Source of the DNA: JBNKLG01 sp050292235
Lineage (GTDB): Bacteria > Pseudomonadota > Gammaproteobacteria > Chromatiales > Chromatiaceae
Assembly: GCA_050292235.1 (NCBI GenBank)
Contig: JBNKLG010000009.1
Location: 1 to 49,906, forward strand
DNA length: 49,906 bases
Direction: 5' to 3'
Part shown: positions 33,050 through 40,297 of the stretch, piece by piece
Layout of the letters: each line of letters begins with the position of its first letter
Position numbering within the stretch: the stretch's first letter is position 1
Program-made: the position numbers and the translations under genes
Notes under the pieces: model-generated
The model's input: only the letters and a program-made list of their open reading frames with translations
Database searches by the model: none
What the model was told of the DNA's origin: nothing

Positions 33050-33958
33050 CTAAGGCTTGATGGCAGAGATGCGACTGCGTGCAGACAGCGTGGCACCCAG
33101 CCAGCCCAGGAGGGTGCTGATACCCAGTAGGGGCGGCAGACTGTTTAAAGAAAGCGTCAGAGGTTCGGGCGTTACGCTATAGAGCTGTTGTAACGCCAGC
33201 CAGGGGGGATTCACCCAGAAAAGGGCCAACAAGAGCAACAGCCAGCTACTGAGTCCTCCCAAAAAACCCTGCCAAAAACCTAGATAGAGAAAGGGGCGGC
33301 GCAAGGTGGCATCGGAACCACCCACCAGCTTGCTGATGCGGATCACCTCCTTTTGTCGCAGGATGCGATAGGCGATCTGTTGTCGCACCAGCAACACGAA
33401 AGCAAGCCCTAGCAACAGAGAGACCAGATCCAGCAGGCGGCTGCCCAACTGGCCCAGGCTTGCGAGCCGCTGTAGCCAGACCAAGTCCTGTTGGACCTCC
33501 GCGATGCCTGCAATTTTGGTCAGCTCCTGTTGCAGGCCAGCGATCGTTTTGGGTTGTCGGTGATTCGGGTCGATACGCAGCAAAATGGTGGCTGGCAGAG
33601 GTGGTTTGTCCAGGCCCGGCATCTTGGGCAGGCCATGTCTTTCCCGGAACTCGGCCCAGGCCTGTTCCGGGCTGCGATAGTCAGCAGAAGCGACGGTCTC
33701 CAGTGCCCGTAACTGTTCAACCAGTGCGGCGTGTTGGTCGGTAGCCAGGTCGGGTTCGATGGTGAGAATAAGGCCGGGAGCAGGTTGCCATTGGGTAGTT
33801 TGTCCCTGGATGGTCAGCCATTGCAGTCCAGTGGGAAAGGCCAGCAGGATGCCTAACAGCAGGGTCAACAGATAGCTTGCTCTCCCAAGTAGCAGGGTGC
33901 GAAGTCCTTCGCCAGCGGCCTGACGGTGTTGTCTGAACCAGATGCCGGTGCGGCTCAC
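33050..33958 (-). CDS. ftsX: Cell-division permease-like protein FtsX
   Basis: Membrane partner of FtsE; the FtsEX pair controls cell-wall amidases at the septum through EnvC-type activators. The 302 residues have a cytoplasmic N-terminus, a first membrane segment (about 27-50), a periplasmic loop (about 55-165), and three more segments near the C-terminus with RILRQKEVIRISKLVGGSD, the conserved coupling region. The start is GTG at 33958, overlapping the ftsE stop (GTGA). Length and topology are normal. Confidence 0.95.
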   Translation of the reverse strand: MSRTGIWFRQHRQAAGEGLRTLLLGRASYLLTLLLGILLAFPTGLQWLTIQGQTTQWQPAPGLILTIEPDLATDQHAALVEQLRALETVASADYRSPEQAWAEFRERHGLPKMPGLDKPPLPATILLRIDPNHRQPKTIAGLQQELTKIAGIAEVQQDLVWLQRLASLGQLGSRLLDLVSLLLGLAFVLLVRQQIAYRILRQKEVIRISKLVGGSDATLRRPFLYLGFWQGFLGGLSSWLLLLLALFWVNPPWLALQQLYSVTPEPLTLSLNSLPPLLGISTLLGWLGATLSARSRISAIKP

Positions 33959-34635
33959 TGTTGCAAGGCCCCAGGCGGGAGGTCGTGGCTGAGTCTGCCT
34001 CTGTCCAATACCAGCACCCGGGCATTTACCCTGCGGATCAGCGGGACATCGTGGCTGGCCATCAAAAGGCTGATTCCTTGTTTGGGCAGTTCGAGCAGCC
34101 TCTCCATAAAGGCGAGAGCCAGTTCGGGATCGAGTCGGGCGCTGGGTTCGTCAGCCAGCACAATGGGCGGCTCAAAGATCAAAGCACGGGCCAGGGCAGC
34201 GCGCATGCCTTGGTCAAAACTCAGTTGCTGGGGCATGAGCTTGGCCTCTTGGTTCAGCCCGGTACGGGTCAGGGCATGATTTACCAGATCCTGAGCTTGG
34301 CGGTGGGGAACCCCGGCCAGGGTCAGAGGGAGTGCAACATTGCGCCACAGGTTTCGGTCGGGCAGCAGACGGGGCTCGCTGAACAGCAGTCCAATACGGC
34401 GCCTATGCTCTGTGTTTTTGCTGTAATGGCGCGGTGGTATTTCCTGTCGATCCAAATGGAGAGTGCCACTGTTCCAGGGGGTCAGCAGGGCACAGAGACG
34501 CAGCAGGCTGCTCTTGCCCGCATCGCAAGGACCGGTCAGAAAGGCCATCTCACCCGGTGCCAGATGAAAGCTGATGTGGCTCAGGGCCTCATGGCCATTG
34601 GGATAGCTTAGGCTAATCTGGTTGAGATGAAGCAT
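33955..34635 (-). CDS. ftsE: FtsE-type ABC ATPase with degenerate motifs
   Basis: ATPase partner of FtsX. At 226 residues it has normal length, and Walker A (GPCDAGKSS, residues 35-43), Walker B (VLADEPSARLD, residues 159-169) and the H-loop (ASHD) are intact. Two motifs are not: the Q-loop reads LLFSEPRLL, with Ser86 in place of the usual Gln, and the signature reads LSFDQG (138-143) instead of LSGGE/Q. It may still bind ATP, but turnover and dimer closure could differ. It sits between ftsY and ftsX, with the ftsX GTG overlapping its stop, so it is clearly the FtsE of this organism. Confidence 0.93.
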   Translation of the reverse strand: MLHLNQISLSYPNGHEALSHISFHLAPGEMAFLTGPCDAGKSSLLRLCALLTPWNSGTLHLDRQEIPPRHYSKNTEHRRRIGLLFSEPRLLPDRNLWRNVALPLTLAGVPHRQAQDLVNHALTRTGLNQEAKLMPQQLSFDQGMRAALARALIFEPPIVLADEPSARLDPELALAFMERLLELPKQGISLLMASHDVPLIRRVNARVLVLDRGRLSHDLPPGALQQ

Positions 34636-34643
34636 AGGGCCTT

Positions 34644-35645
34644 TTAGCTGTCGAACAGGGCATCGACAAAGGCTTCGGGATCGAAGGGGCGCAGATCTTC
34701 AATGCCCTCTCCAATGCCAATATAACGTACGGGAACCCCCACCCGCTGGCGCAGGGCAAAGACCACTCCGCCCTTGGCAGTGCCATCCAGTTTGGTCAGC
34801 ACCAAGCCCGTTAGCCCCACCGCCTGATGGAATTCGATGGCCTGATTGACAGCGTTCTGGCCGCTGGTGGCGTCCACCACCAGGAAGATCTCATGAGGGG
34901 CGTCCGGGTCCAGTTTGCGCATGACGCGAACGATCTTGGCCAGTTCGTCCATAAGGTTGGATTTGGTGTGCAGGCGTCCGGCGGTGTCGGTAATCAGTAT
35001 CTGAGTGCCTCGGGCCATGGCGGCCTGCAGGGCATCGAAGCAGACTGATGCGGCGTCGGCTCCGGTCTGTTGGGCAATCACCGGCACTTGGTTGCGTTCA
35101 CCCCAGGACTGCAGCTGTTCGACAGCGGCGGCACGAAAGGTGTCCCCTGCAGCCAGCATGACGCTGTGGCCCTGCTGTTGGAACTGCTTGGCCAGTTTGC
35201 CGATGGTGGTGGTTTTGCCAACGCCATTGACACCGACCATCATGAACACCAGGGGTTTATTTGGAGGTGTGGTCGGCGAGAGGATCGCTTCATCCTGTAG
35301 CAGGCTGCGCAGTTCGCTTTTCAGGGCCTGGGTCAGCGTCTGGGGATCGGTCAACTCCTTGCGGTCAACCCGGTTTGTGAGGTCCTTGATGATTTGCTGA
35401 GTGGCCTCGACCCCCACATCGGCGGTGAGTAGCAGGGATTCCAGCTCCTCCAGCAGATCGGCATCGATCTGTTTGCGTCCCAGTACCAGGCTGGTCAGCC
35501 CTTCACTCAGATTGCGCCGGGTGCGTGAGAGGCCCTGACGCAGCTGGCCAAAAAGACCGGTTTTTTGTGCTTCCGGTTTTGGGGTTTCTGTGGCAGCCCC
35601 CATTGTTGTCTGGTCGCTTTTTTTACGCTTGCTGAATCCGAACAT
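34644..35645 (-). CDS. ftsY: Signal recognition particle receptor FtsY
   Basis: SRP-receptor GTPase that docks ribosomes to the membrane for co-translational insertion. The 333 residues have a short basic/acidic A-region, an N domain (about 30-115) and a G domain with GVNGVGKTTTIGKL, DTFRAAAVEQL, DTAGRLHTKSNLMDEL and TKLDGTAKGG. It is shorter than E. coli FtsY, whose A domain is long and acidic; that is common. It is first of ftsY-ftsE-ftsX-rpoH and is divergent from the M16 peptidase pair. Confidence 0.97.
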   Translation of the reverse strand: MFGFSKRKKSDQTTMGAATETPKPEAQKTGLFGQLRQGLSRTRRNLSEGLTSLVLGRKQIDADLLEELESLLLTADVGVEATQQIIKDLTNRVDRKELTDPQTLTQALKSELRSLLQDEAILSPTTPPNKPLVFMMVGVNGVGKTTTIGKLAKQFQQQGHSVMLAAGDTFRAAAVEQLQSWGERNQVPVIAQQTGADAASVCFDALQAAMARGTQILITDTAGRLHTKSNLMDELAKIVRVMRKLDPDAPHEIFLVVDATSGQNAVNQAIEFHQAVGLTGLVLTKLDGTAKGGVVFALRQRVGVPVRYIGIGEGIEDLRPFDPEAFVDALFDS

Positions 35646-35678
35646 AACTAAATGATTTACTCGGTATTTGATCTGTTT

Positions 35679-35880
35679 TGGTCGCTATTGAGAACGTGTG
35701 GCGATGGCGTCTGTCGTCCGCGCAGCTCCATATTCTACAGCAACTCGTCCTTCAGGCAGGAAAGGGAACCCAAGCCAGACCACCAGAGTCAGAGGCTTGA
35801 TTCTACATGTCGAAAACAATCACGCAGATTTGGACGGGTAATTCGGCAAATCGCTTGATGCTGTGGTCAAATAGCGACCA
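35679..35880. repeat. Segment bounded by 11-base inverted repeats
   Basis: TGGTCGCTATT (35679-35689) and AATAGCGACCA (35870-35880) are perfect inverted copies 202 bases apart, end to end, in the gap between ftsY and the M16 gene. A TT dinucleotide flanks both sides. This could be a small non-coding mobile element, or paired operator sites in the divergent promoter region. Nothing else is evident in this 281-base gap. Confidence 0.5.
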
Positions 35881-35926
35881 TTCATGAGTCATTCAGCTCA
35901 TCTCAAATTTGATGCGAGGACGAAAT

Positions 35927-37306
35927 ATGGGGTTGAAATCATTGGGCTTCCTGCTTTCCGTTACCTTGGCGGCCTCAGTCCAGGCAGCGGACTTGCCAAT
36001 CACGGAACATACCCTGGATAACGGGATGAAGGTGATCATCAAAGAGGATCACCGTGCGCCCATCGCCGTTTCACAGGTCTGGTATCGGGTGGGAGCCAGC
36101 TACGAGCCCAACGGTATCACCGGCATCTCCCACGCTTTGGAACACATGATGTTCAAGGGCACCAAGGAAAATGGGCCCAATCGATTTTCTGAGCAGATCG
36201 CCGAGCAGGGAGGGAGCGAAAATGCCTTTACCGGTCGCGATTACACCGCCTATTTTCAGACACTGGCCAGCGATCGCTTAGAGATCGCATTCAAGCTGGA
36301 GTCGGATCGCATGCGTAATCTGCTGCTGGATGGCAATGAATTTGCCAAAGAGATCAAAGTGATCCAGGAAGAGCGCCGTTTGCGGACCGAGGATCAACCC
36401 AAATCCATGGCTTATGAACTCTTCAACGCCACGGCCTATCGCGTCTCTCCCTATCGCAATCCGGTGATTGGCTGGGCTCAGGATCTGGAGCAGATGAAGG
36501 TGACCGATCTGCGTGCCTGGTATCAGCGTTGGTATGTCCCCAACAATGCCATCCTGGTGGTGGTGGGTGATGTGAAACCTGATGAAATTCTTCAACTTGC
36601 GCAGCAGTATTACGGCGTTTTGCCGAGTTCGACCCTGCCAGAATTCAAACAGGAACGGGAGACAGCGCAGAGAGGGCAGATCCGGATGCAGGTGAAAATT
36701 CCGGCACTCCAGCCCTACCTGTTGATGGGATACAAGACCCCGGTGATCAACCGGGTTGATGAGGAGTGGGAGCCTTATGCGTTGGAGATGCTGGTAGCGA
36801 TACTCAGTAGCGGTGACTCTTCCCGCATCAGCCGAGACATTATTCGTGGCAGAGAGATAGCGGTCTCTGCGGATGCAGACTACAGCGCCTTTACCCGCCT
36901 GTCGGGCATGCTGATGCTGGACGCAGTGCCCGCTAAGGGCTATACGATAGCCGATGTTGAGACGGCCTTGTTGGCTCAGATCGAGCTGCTCAAAACCCGG
37001 CCGGTATCTGAGCAGGAGCTGGCTCGGGTGCGTAACCAATTATTGGCTGCCAAGGTCTATGAACGGGATTCGGTGTTCTATCAGGCGATGCAGATTGGCA
37101 TGCTGGAGGCTATGGGTATGGATTGGCGTCTGGCGGAGCATTATGTAGACCGTATGAGAGAGGTCACTGCCGAGCAGGTGATGCAGGTGGCGAAAAAATA
37201 TCTGCGGGAAGAGAATCTGACGGTGGCGGAACTGGTACCCCAGCCCATGGAAAAGAGGAAGAGTCCAGAAAATCCAATGAGCCTGGGAGCCCGACATGTT
37301 AATTAA
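35927..37306 (+). CDS. M16-family zinc peptidase, catalytic subunit
   Basis: A 459-residue exported peptidase. A signal peptide (about residues 1-20, ending SVQA) is followed by an M16 core with the inverted zinc motif HALEH at residues 69-73 (SHALEHMMFKGT), EEMR/EERR-like downstream glutamates, and the NYFG-type WYVPNNAILVVVGDV and the R/Y motif in its C-terminal half. It probably pairs with the next gene, which lacks the zinc motif. The ATG at 35927 has GAGGA six bases upstream; an earlier TTG at 35909 is less likely. The substrate is unknown, perhaps short periplasmic peptides. Confidence 0.93.
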   Translation: MGLKSLGFLLSVTLAASVQAADLPITEHTLDNGMKVIIKEDHRAPIAVSQVWYRVGASYEPNGITGISHALEHMMFKGTKENGPNRFSEQIAEQGGSENAFTGRDYTAYFQTLASDRLEIAFKLESDRMRNLLLDGNEFAKEIKVIQEERRLRTEDQPKSMAYELFNATAYRVSPYRNPVIGWAQDLEQMKVTDLRAWYQRWYVPNNAILVVVGDVKPDEILQLAQQYYGVLPSSTLPEFKQERETAQRGQIRMQVKIPALQPYLLMGYKTPVINRVDEEWEPYALEMLVAILSSGDSSRISRDIIRGREIAVSADADYSAFTRLSGMLMLDAVPAKGYTIADVETALLAQIELLKTRPVSEQELARVRNQLLAAKVYERDSVFYQAMQIGMLEAMGMDWRLAEHYVDRMREVTAEQVMQVAKKYLREENLTVAELVPQPMEKRKSPENPMSLGARHVN

Positions 37307-38624
37307 GATGTGGCAAAAAATGGTGCTGATCGCTTGTCTGTTAACGGCAAGTCAATGGGTTTTGGCGGCACCCAAAGTAGAGAGCTGGTATACCGAAAAG
37401 GGCGCTAAAGTGCTTTTTGTGCCCTCGCCAGGCTTGCCCATGGTGGATGTCCGCGTGGTCTTTGATGCGGGCAGCGCCCGTGACGACCAGAAACAGGGCC
37501 TGGCGATGATGACCAATGGGGTCATGACCGATTCGGCCGGTCCCTGGACGGCAGATGCTCTGGCCGAGCGCCTGGAATCGGTAGGTGCGGAACTGGGCAG
37601 TGGCTCGCTGAAGGACATGGCCTGGGTCTCTTTGCGTTGTCTGACCGAGCCCCAGGTGCTGGAAATCGGGCTCGAGAGCCTGTCGAAAATCCTGGCCGAG
37701 CCAGCGTTCAGCGCCCAGGATCTGGAGCGCAACCGACAGGCGGCCCTGTCCGCACTCAAACAAGAACGGGAATCCCCGGCGGCCATTGCCAGCAACGCTT
37801 TTTACGCCCAGCTCTATACCGGTCACCCCTATGGCAGTCCCAGCCATGGGACAGATGCCTCCATCAAATCGATGACTGCGGAGGATTTGCGCGCCTTTCA
37901 TCAGCAATATTACGTCGCCAAGAATGCAGTCATTGCCTTGGTGGGCGACCTGGATCTGATGCAGGCAAAGCAATTGGCCGAGCGCGTGGTGGCTGGCCTG
38001 CCTGCGGGACAGCATGCTCCCTCTCTGCCCGAGCCGGCCAACCCCAGTGAGCTGCTGACCCAGCACATCGAGCATCCCTCCTCTCAAACCCATATCCAGA
38101 TTGGCATGCTGGGTGTGAAGCGGGGTGACCCGGACTACTTTCCGCTCTATGTGGGTAACCACATCCTGGGTGGTAGTGGCCTGGTCTCCATTCTGAGTGA
38201 TGAGGTACGCGAAAAGCGGGGTCTCTCCTACAGTGTCTATAGCTACTTCTCCCCCATGCGCACCCTGGGGCCATTTTTGTTGGGTGCCCAGACGCGTAAT
38301 ATCCAGGCGGATGAGACGCGTCAGGTGATTCTGAAGACCCTGGCCCGATATATCGAGCAAGGCCCCACGGAGAAAGAGCTGCAAGCTGCCAAAGACAACA
38401 TCAGTGGCGGCTTTCCTTTAAAGGTCTCCAGCAACAGCAAGATTGTCGAATATCTGGCCATGATCGGTTTTTACGATCTGCCGCTGGATCACCTGGATAC
38501 CCTGGTTTTCAAGGTGAAGGCGGTGACCCGGGAGCAGATTCGCGATGCCTTTCAACGTCGCCTGACGCCCTCAGGTCTGGTGACCATTACTGTTGGCAAA
38601 CGCGAAACAGCCCATGGGGGCTAG
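37296..38624 (+). CDS. M16-family protein without zinc motif (partner subunit)
   Basis: A 442-residue M16 homologue with a signal peptide (ending WVLA). At the position of HxxEH it reads GLAMMTNGVM, so it cannot bind the catalytic zinc. The C-terminal half is well kept, including GGSGLVSILSDEVREKRGLSYSVYSYFSP, the conserved R/Y substrate-side region. Active and inactive M16 proteins commonly form heterodimers. Its ATG lies inside the last codons of the catalytic gene, so the two are coupled. Its end overlaps rsmD. Confidence 0.92.
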   Translation: MLIKMWQKMVLIACLLTASQWVLAAPKVESWYTEKGAKVLFVPSPGLPMVDVRVVFDAGSARDDQKQGLAMMTNGVMTDSAGPWTADALAERLESVGAELGSGSLKDMAWVSLRCLTEPQVLEIGLESLSKILAEPAFSAQDLERNRQAALSALKQERESPAAIASNAFYAQLYTGHPYGSPSHGTDASIKSMTAEDLRAFHQQYYVAKNAVIALVGDLDLMQAKQLAERVVAGLPAGQHAPSLPEPANPSELLTQHIEHPSSQTHIQIGMLGVKRGDPDYFPLYVGNHILGGSGLVSILSDEVREKRGLSYSVYSYFSPMRTLGPFLLGAQTRNIQADETRQVILKTLARYIEQGPTEKELQAAKDNISGGFPLKVSSNSKIVEYLAMIGFYDLPLDHLDTLVFKVKAVTREQIRDAFQRRLTPSGLVTITVGKRETAHGG

Positions 38625-39198
38625 GCCCGGGTCAACGAATCAAGTCCGTATCATTGGCGGTAGTCTGCGTGGGCGCCGCCTTCGCTTTCCCGATGCCGCA
38701 GGTTTAAGGCCCACCGCCGACCGGGTGCGGGAGACTCTGTTCAACTGGTTGCAACCAAATTTGCCTGGTGCCCGTTGCCTGGATCTCTTTGCCGGTAGTG
38801 GTGCTCTGGGATTTGAGGCGGCTTCGCGGGGGGCTGCCGAGGTGCTGATGATCGAGTGTCAGCCCAAAGTGGTTGTCCGGCTCAGAGAAAACCTGGCCGC
38901 ACTGGCTCTGCCCCAGGTTCAGATTCTGCAGCAAGACGCCCTGGCCTGGCTGGCACAGGGGCAGGGTCGTTTCGATCTGGTCTTTCTGGATCCCCCTTTT
39001 GCCGATGGCCTACAGATCCAGGTGCTGGCCCAGTTGGCAGGTTCACCACTGCTGGCGCCGCAAGGTTTGATCTATGTGGAAGAAGACAGTCTGACACCGC
39101 CGCTGGTATTGCCAGCCGCTTTTTCCTACTATCGGCAGAAGCGTGCCGGTCAGGTGCGTTTCGGGTTGTTGCAGAGGGTGTCAGCTGATGACGCCTGA
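38614..39198 (+). CDS. rsmD: 16S rRNA (guanine966-N2)-methyltransferase
   Basis: Methylates G966 of 16S rRNA. In 194 residues it shows RIIGGSLRGRRLRFPD, RPTADRVRETLFNWL, the SAM-binding CLDLFAGSGALGFEAASRG and the catalytic-site LVFLDPPFADG. The ATG at 38614 overlaps the end of the M16 partner gene by 11 bases; an in-frame TTG at 38593 would add seven residues. Its place before coaD is typical of gammaproteobacteria. Confidence 0.96.
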   Translation: MGARPGSTNQVRIIGGSLRGRRLRFPDAAGLRPTADRVRETLFNWLQPNLPGARCLDLFAGSGALGFEAASRGAAEVLMIECQPKVVVRLRENLAALALPQVQILQQDALAWLAQGQGRFDLVFLDPPFADGLQIQVLAQLAGSPLLAPQGLIYVEEDSLTPPLVLPAAFSYYRQKRAGQVRFGLLQRVSADDA

Positions 39199-39318
39199 CA
39201 GACTCAAGGGCATTTCTGATCATTCGTGAGGGTTATTGGTGTGGTGCAGATGAGTAAAATCATTTGCTAGCTCAGGATATCCCGCTATGCTTCCCCCGAC
39301 ACCAGGAGGCCATTGAGT

Positions 39319-39810
39319 ATGGGTTTGACCAAGGTAAAAGCGATCTACCCCGGAACCTTTGATCCCCTGACCCATGGCCATACCGACTTGATCAAACGCG
39401 CCAGCGGTCTGTTCAGTGAGCTGGTGGTTGCTGTGGCTGAAAACAGTGCCAAACAACCCCTGTTCAGTACGGAAGAGCGGGTGGGTCTGATCCGAGAGGT
39501 TTTAGGTGATGCGGTAGCGGTTAGGGTGCGCAGCTTTCACTGCCTGCTTGTTGACTTGTGTCAGGAGGAGAGCGCGACGGTCATTCTGCGCGGTTTACGG
39601 GCCGTGTCCGACTTTGAATACGAATTTCAGCTGGCGGGTATGAATCGACGTTTGGCTCCCCAGATTGAGACCCTGTTTCTGACGCCGGCGGAGAAGTACA
39701 GTTATCTCTCCTCCAGCCTGATTAAAGAGATTGCGGCGCTGGGTGGTGATGTGTCAGAGTTTGTCCACCCGGTTGTAGCAGCCGCTTTGCAAAAGAATTT
39801 CATAAAATAG
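39319..39810 (+). CDS. coaD: Phosphopantetheine adenylyltransferase
   Basis: Joins ATP and 4'-phosphopantetheine to dephospho-CoA, the next-to-last step of coenzyme A synthesis. The 163 residues have the nucleotidyl-transferase motif YPGTFDPLTHGHTDLIKRA, ILRGLRAVSDFEYEFQLAGMN and the ISSxLIKEIA-type YSYLSSSLIKEIAALGG. The ATG at 39319 sits nine bases after AGGAGG; the frame is also open from a TTG at 39313, but its spacing is too short. The ferredoxin gene follows. Confidence 0.97.
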   Translation: MGLTKVKAIYPGTFDPLTHGHTDLIKRASGLFSELVVAVAENSAKQPLFSTEERVGLIREVLGDAVAVRVRSFHCLLVDLCQEESATVILRGLRAVSDFEYEFQLAGMNRRLAPQIETLFLTPAEKYSYLSSSLIKEIAALGGDVSEFVHPVVAAALQKNFIK

Positions 39811-39850
39811 GGGGCGTTTTGCCCCTGCAATGATGACTTAGGAGAGCACC

Positions 39851-40099
39851 ATGGCTTTAATCATTACCGATGAATGTATCAACTGCGACGTATGCGAGCC
39901 CGAATGCCCCAATGAGGCCATTTTCCAGGGTGATGAAATCTATGAAATCAAACCGGAACTCTGTACCGAATGCGTAGGCCATTATGAGACCTCGCAATGT
40001 GTTGAGGTTTGCCCGGTCGACTGCATCATCACCGACCCGGATAACGAAGAGACCCAGGAAGAGCTTCAGGCCAAGTTCGAGCGCATTTCCAAAGCCTGA
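39851..40099 (+). CDS. YfhL-type 2[4Fe-4S] ferredoxin
   Basis: An 82-residue electron carrier. It holds two cluster motifs: CINCDVCEPECPNEAI and, with the insert typical of this family, CTECVGHYETSQCVEVCPVDC. The ATG at 39851 follows GGAGAGCACC. It comes directly after coaD, the usual gammaproteobacterial neighbour. Its exact partner is unknown. A strong terminator follows. Confidence 0.96.
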   Translation: MALIITDECINCDVCEPECPNEAIFQGDEIYEIKPELCTECVGHYETSQCVEVCPVDCIITDPDNEETQEELQAKFERISKA

Positions 40100-40110
40100 T
40101 GCCCTGCAGC

Positions 40111-40151
40111 CGCCTCTGCCTGGGCTAAGGCAGGGGCGTTCTTTTTTCTTT
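40111..40151 (+). terminator. Rho-independent terminator after the ferredoxin gene
   Basis: A 10-base stem (CGCCTCTGCC at 40111-40120, GGCAGGGGCG at 40129-40138, one G-U pair), an 8-base loop and a T-rich tail (TTCTTTTTTC) starting 12 bases after the stop codon. It is the clearest intrinsic terminator in the window and closes the M16-rsmD-coaD-ferredoxin block. Confidence 0.9.
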
Positions 40152-40297
40152 CGTTTTCAATCTTGTTCTGAGTTTTCAGCGCCTTAAGCTTCATATCTTA
40201 TATTTAACTTTAATTTATAAGCGTTTGTTTCTATTGAAGAAACCCTCGGTCTGTGAGACTTTAGGCGACCTATGGCATATCCTAAGCCGCTTCGTCT

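Noticed and set aside
36278..37039. A 253-residue minus-strand open frame opposite the M16 catalytic gene
   Set aside because: Shadow of the HALEH-containing peptidase; no family resemblance.
37341..38384. A 347-residue minus-strand open frame opposite the M16 partner gene
   Set aside because: The plus-strand protein has a signal peptide and clear M16 sequence; the antisense product shows no recognisable domain or ribosome site.
40201..40297. Sigma-E promoter for lptD
   Set aside because: I looked for GGAACTT with a TCNAA-like element at proper spacing and did not find a convincing match.
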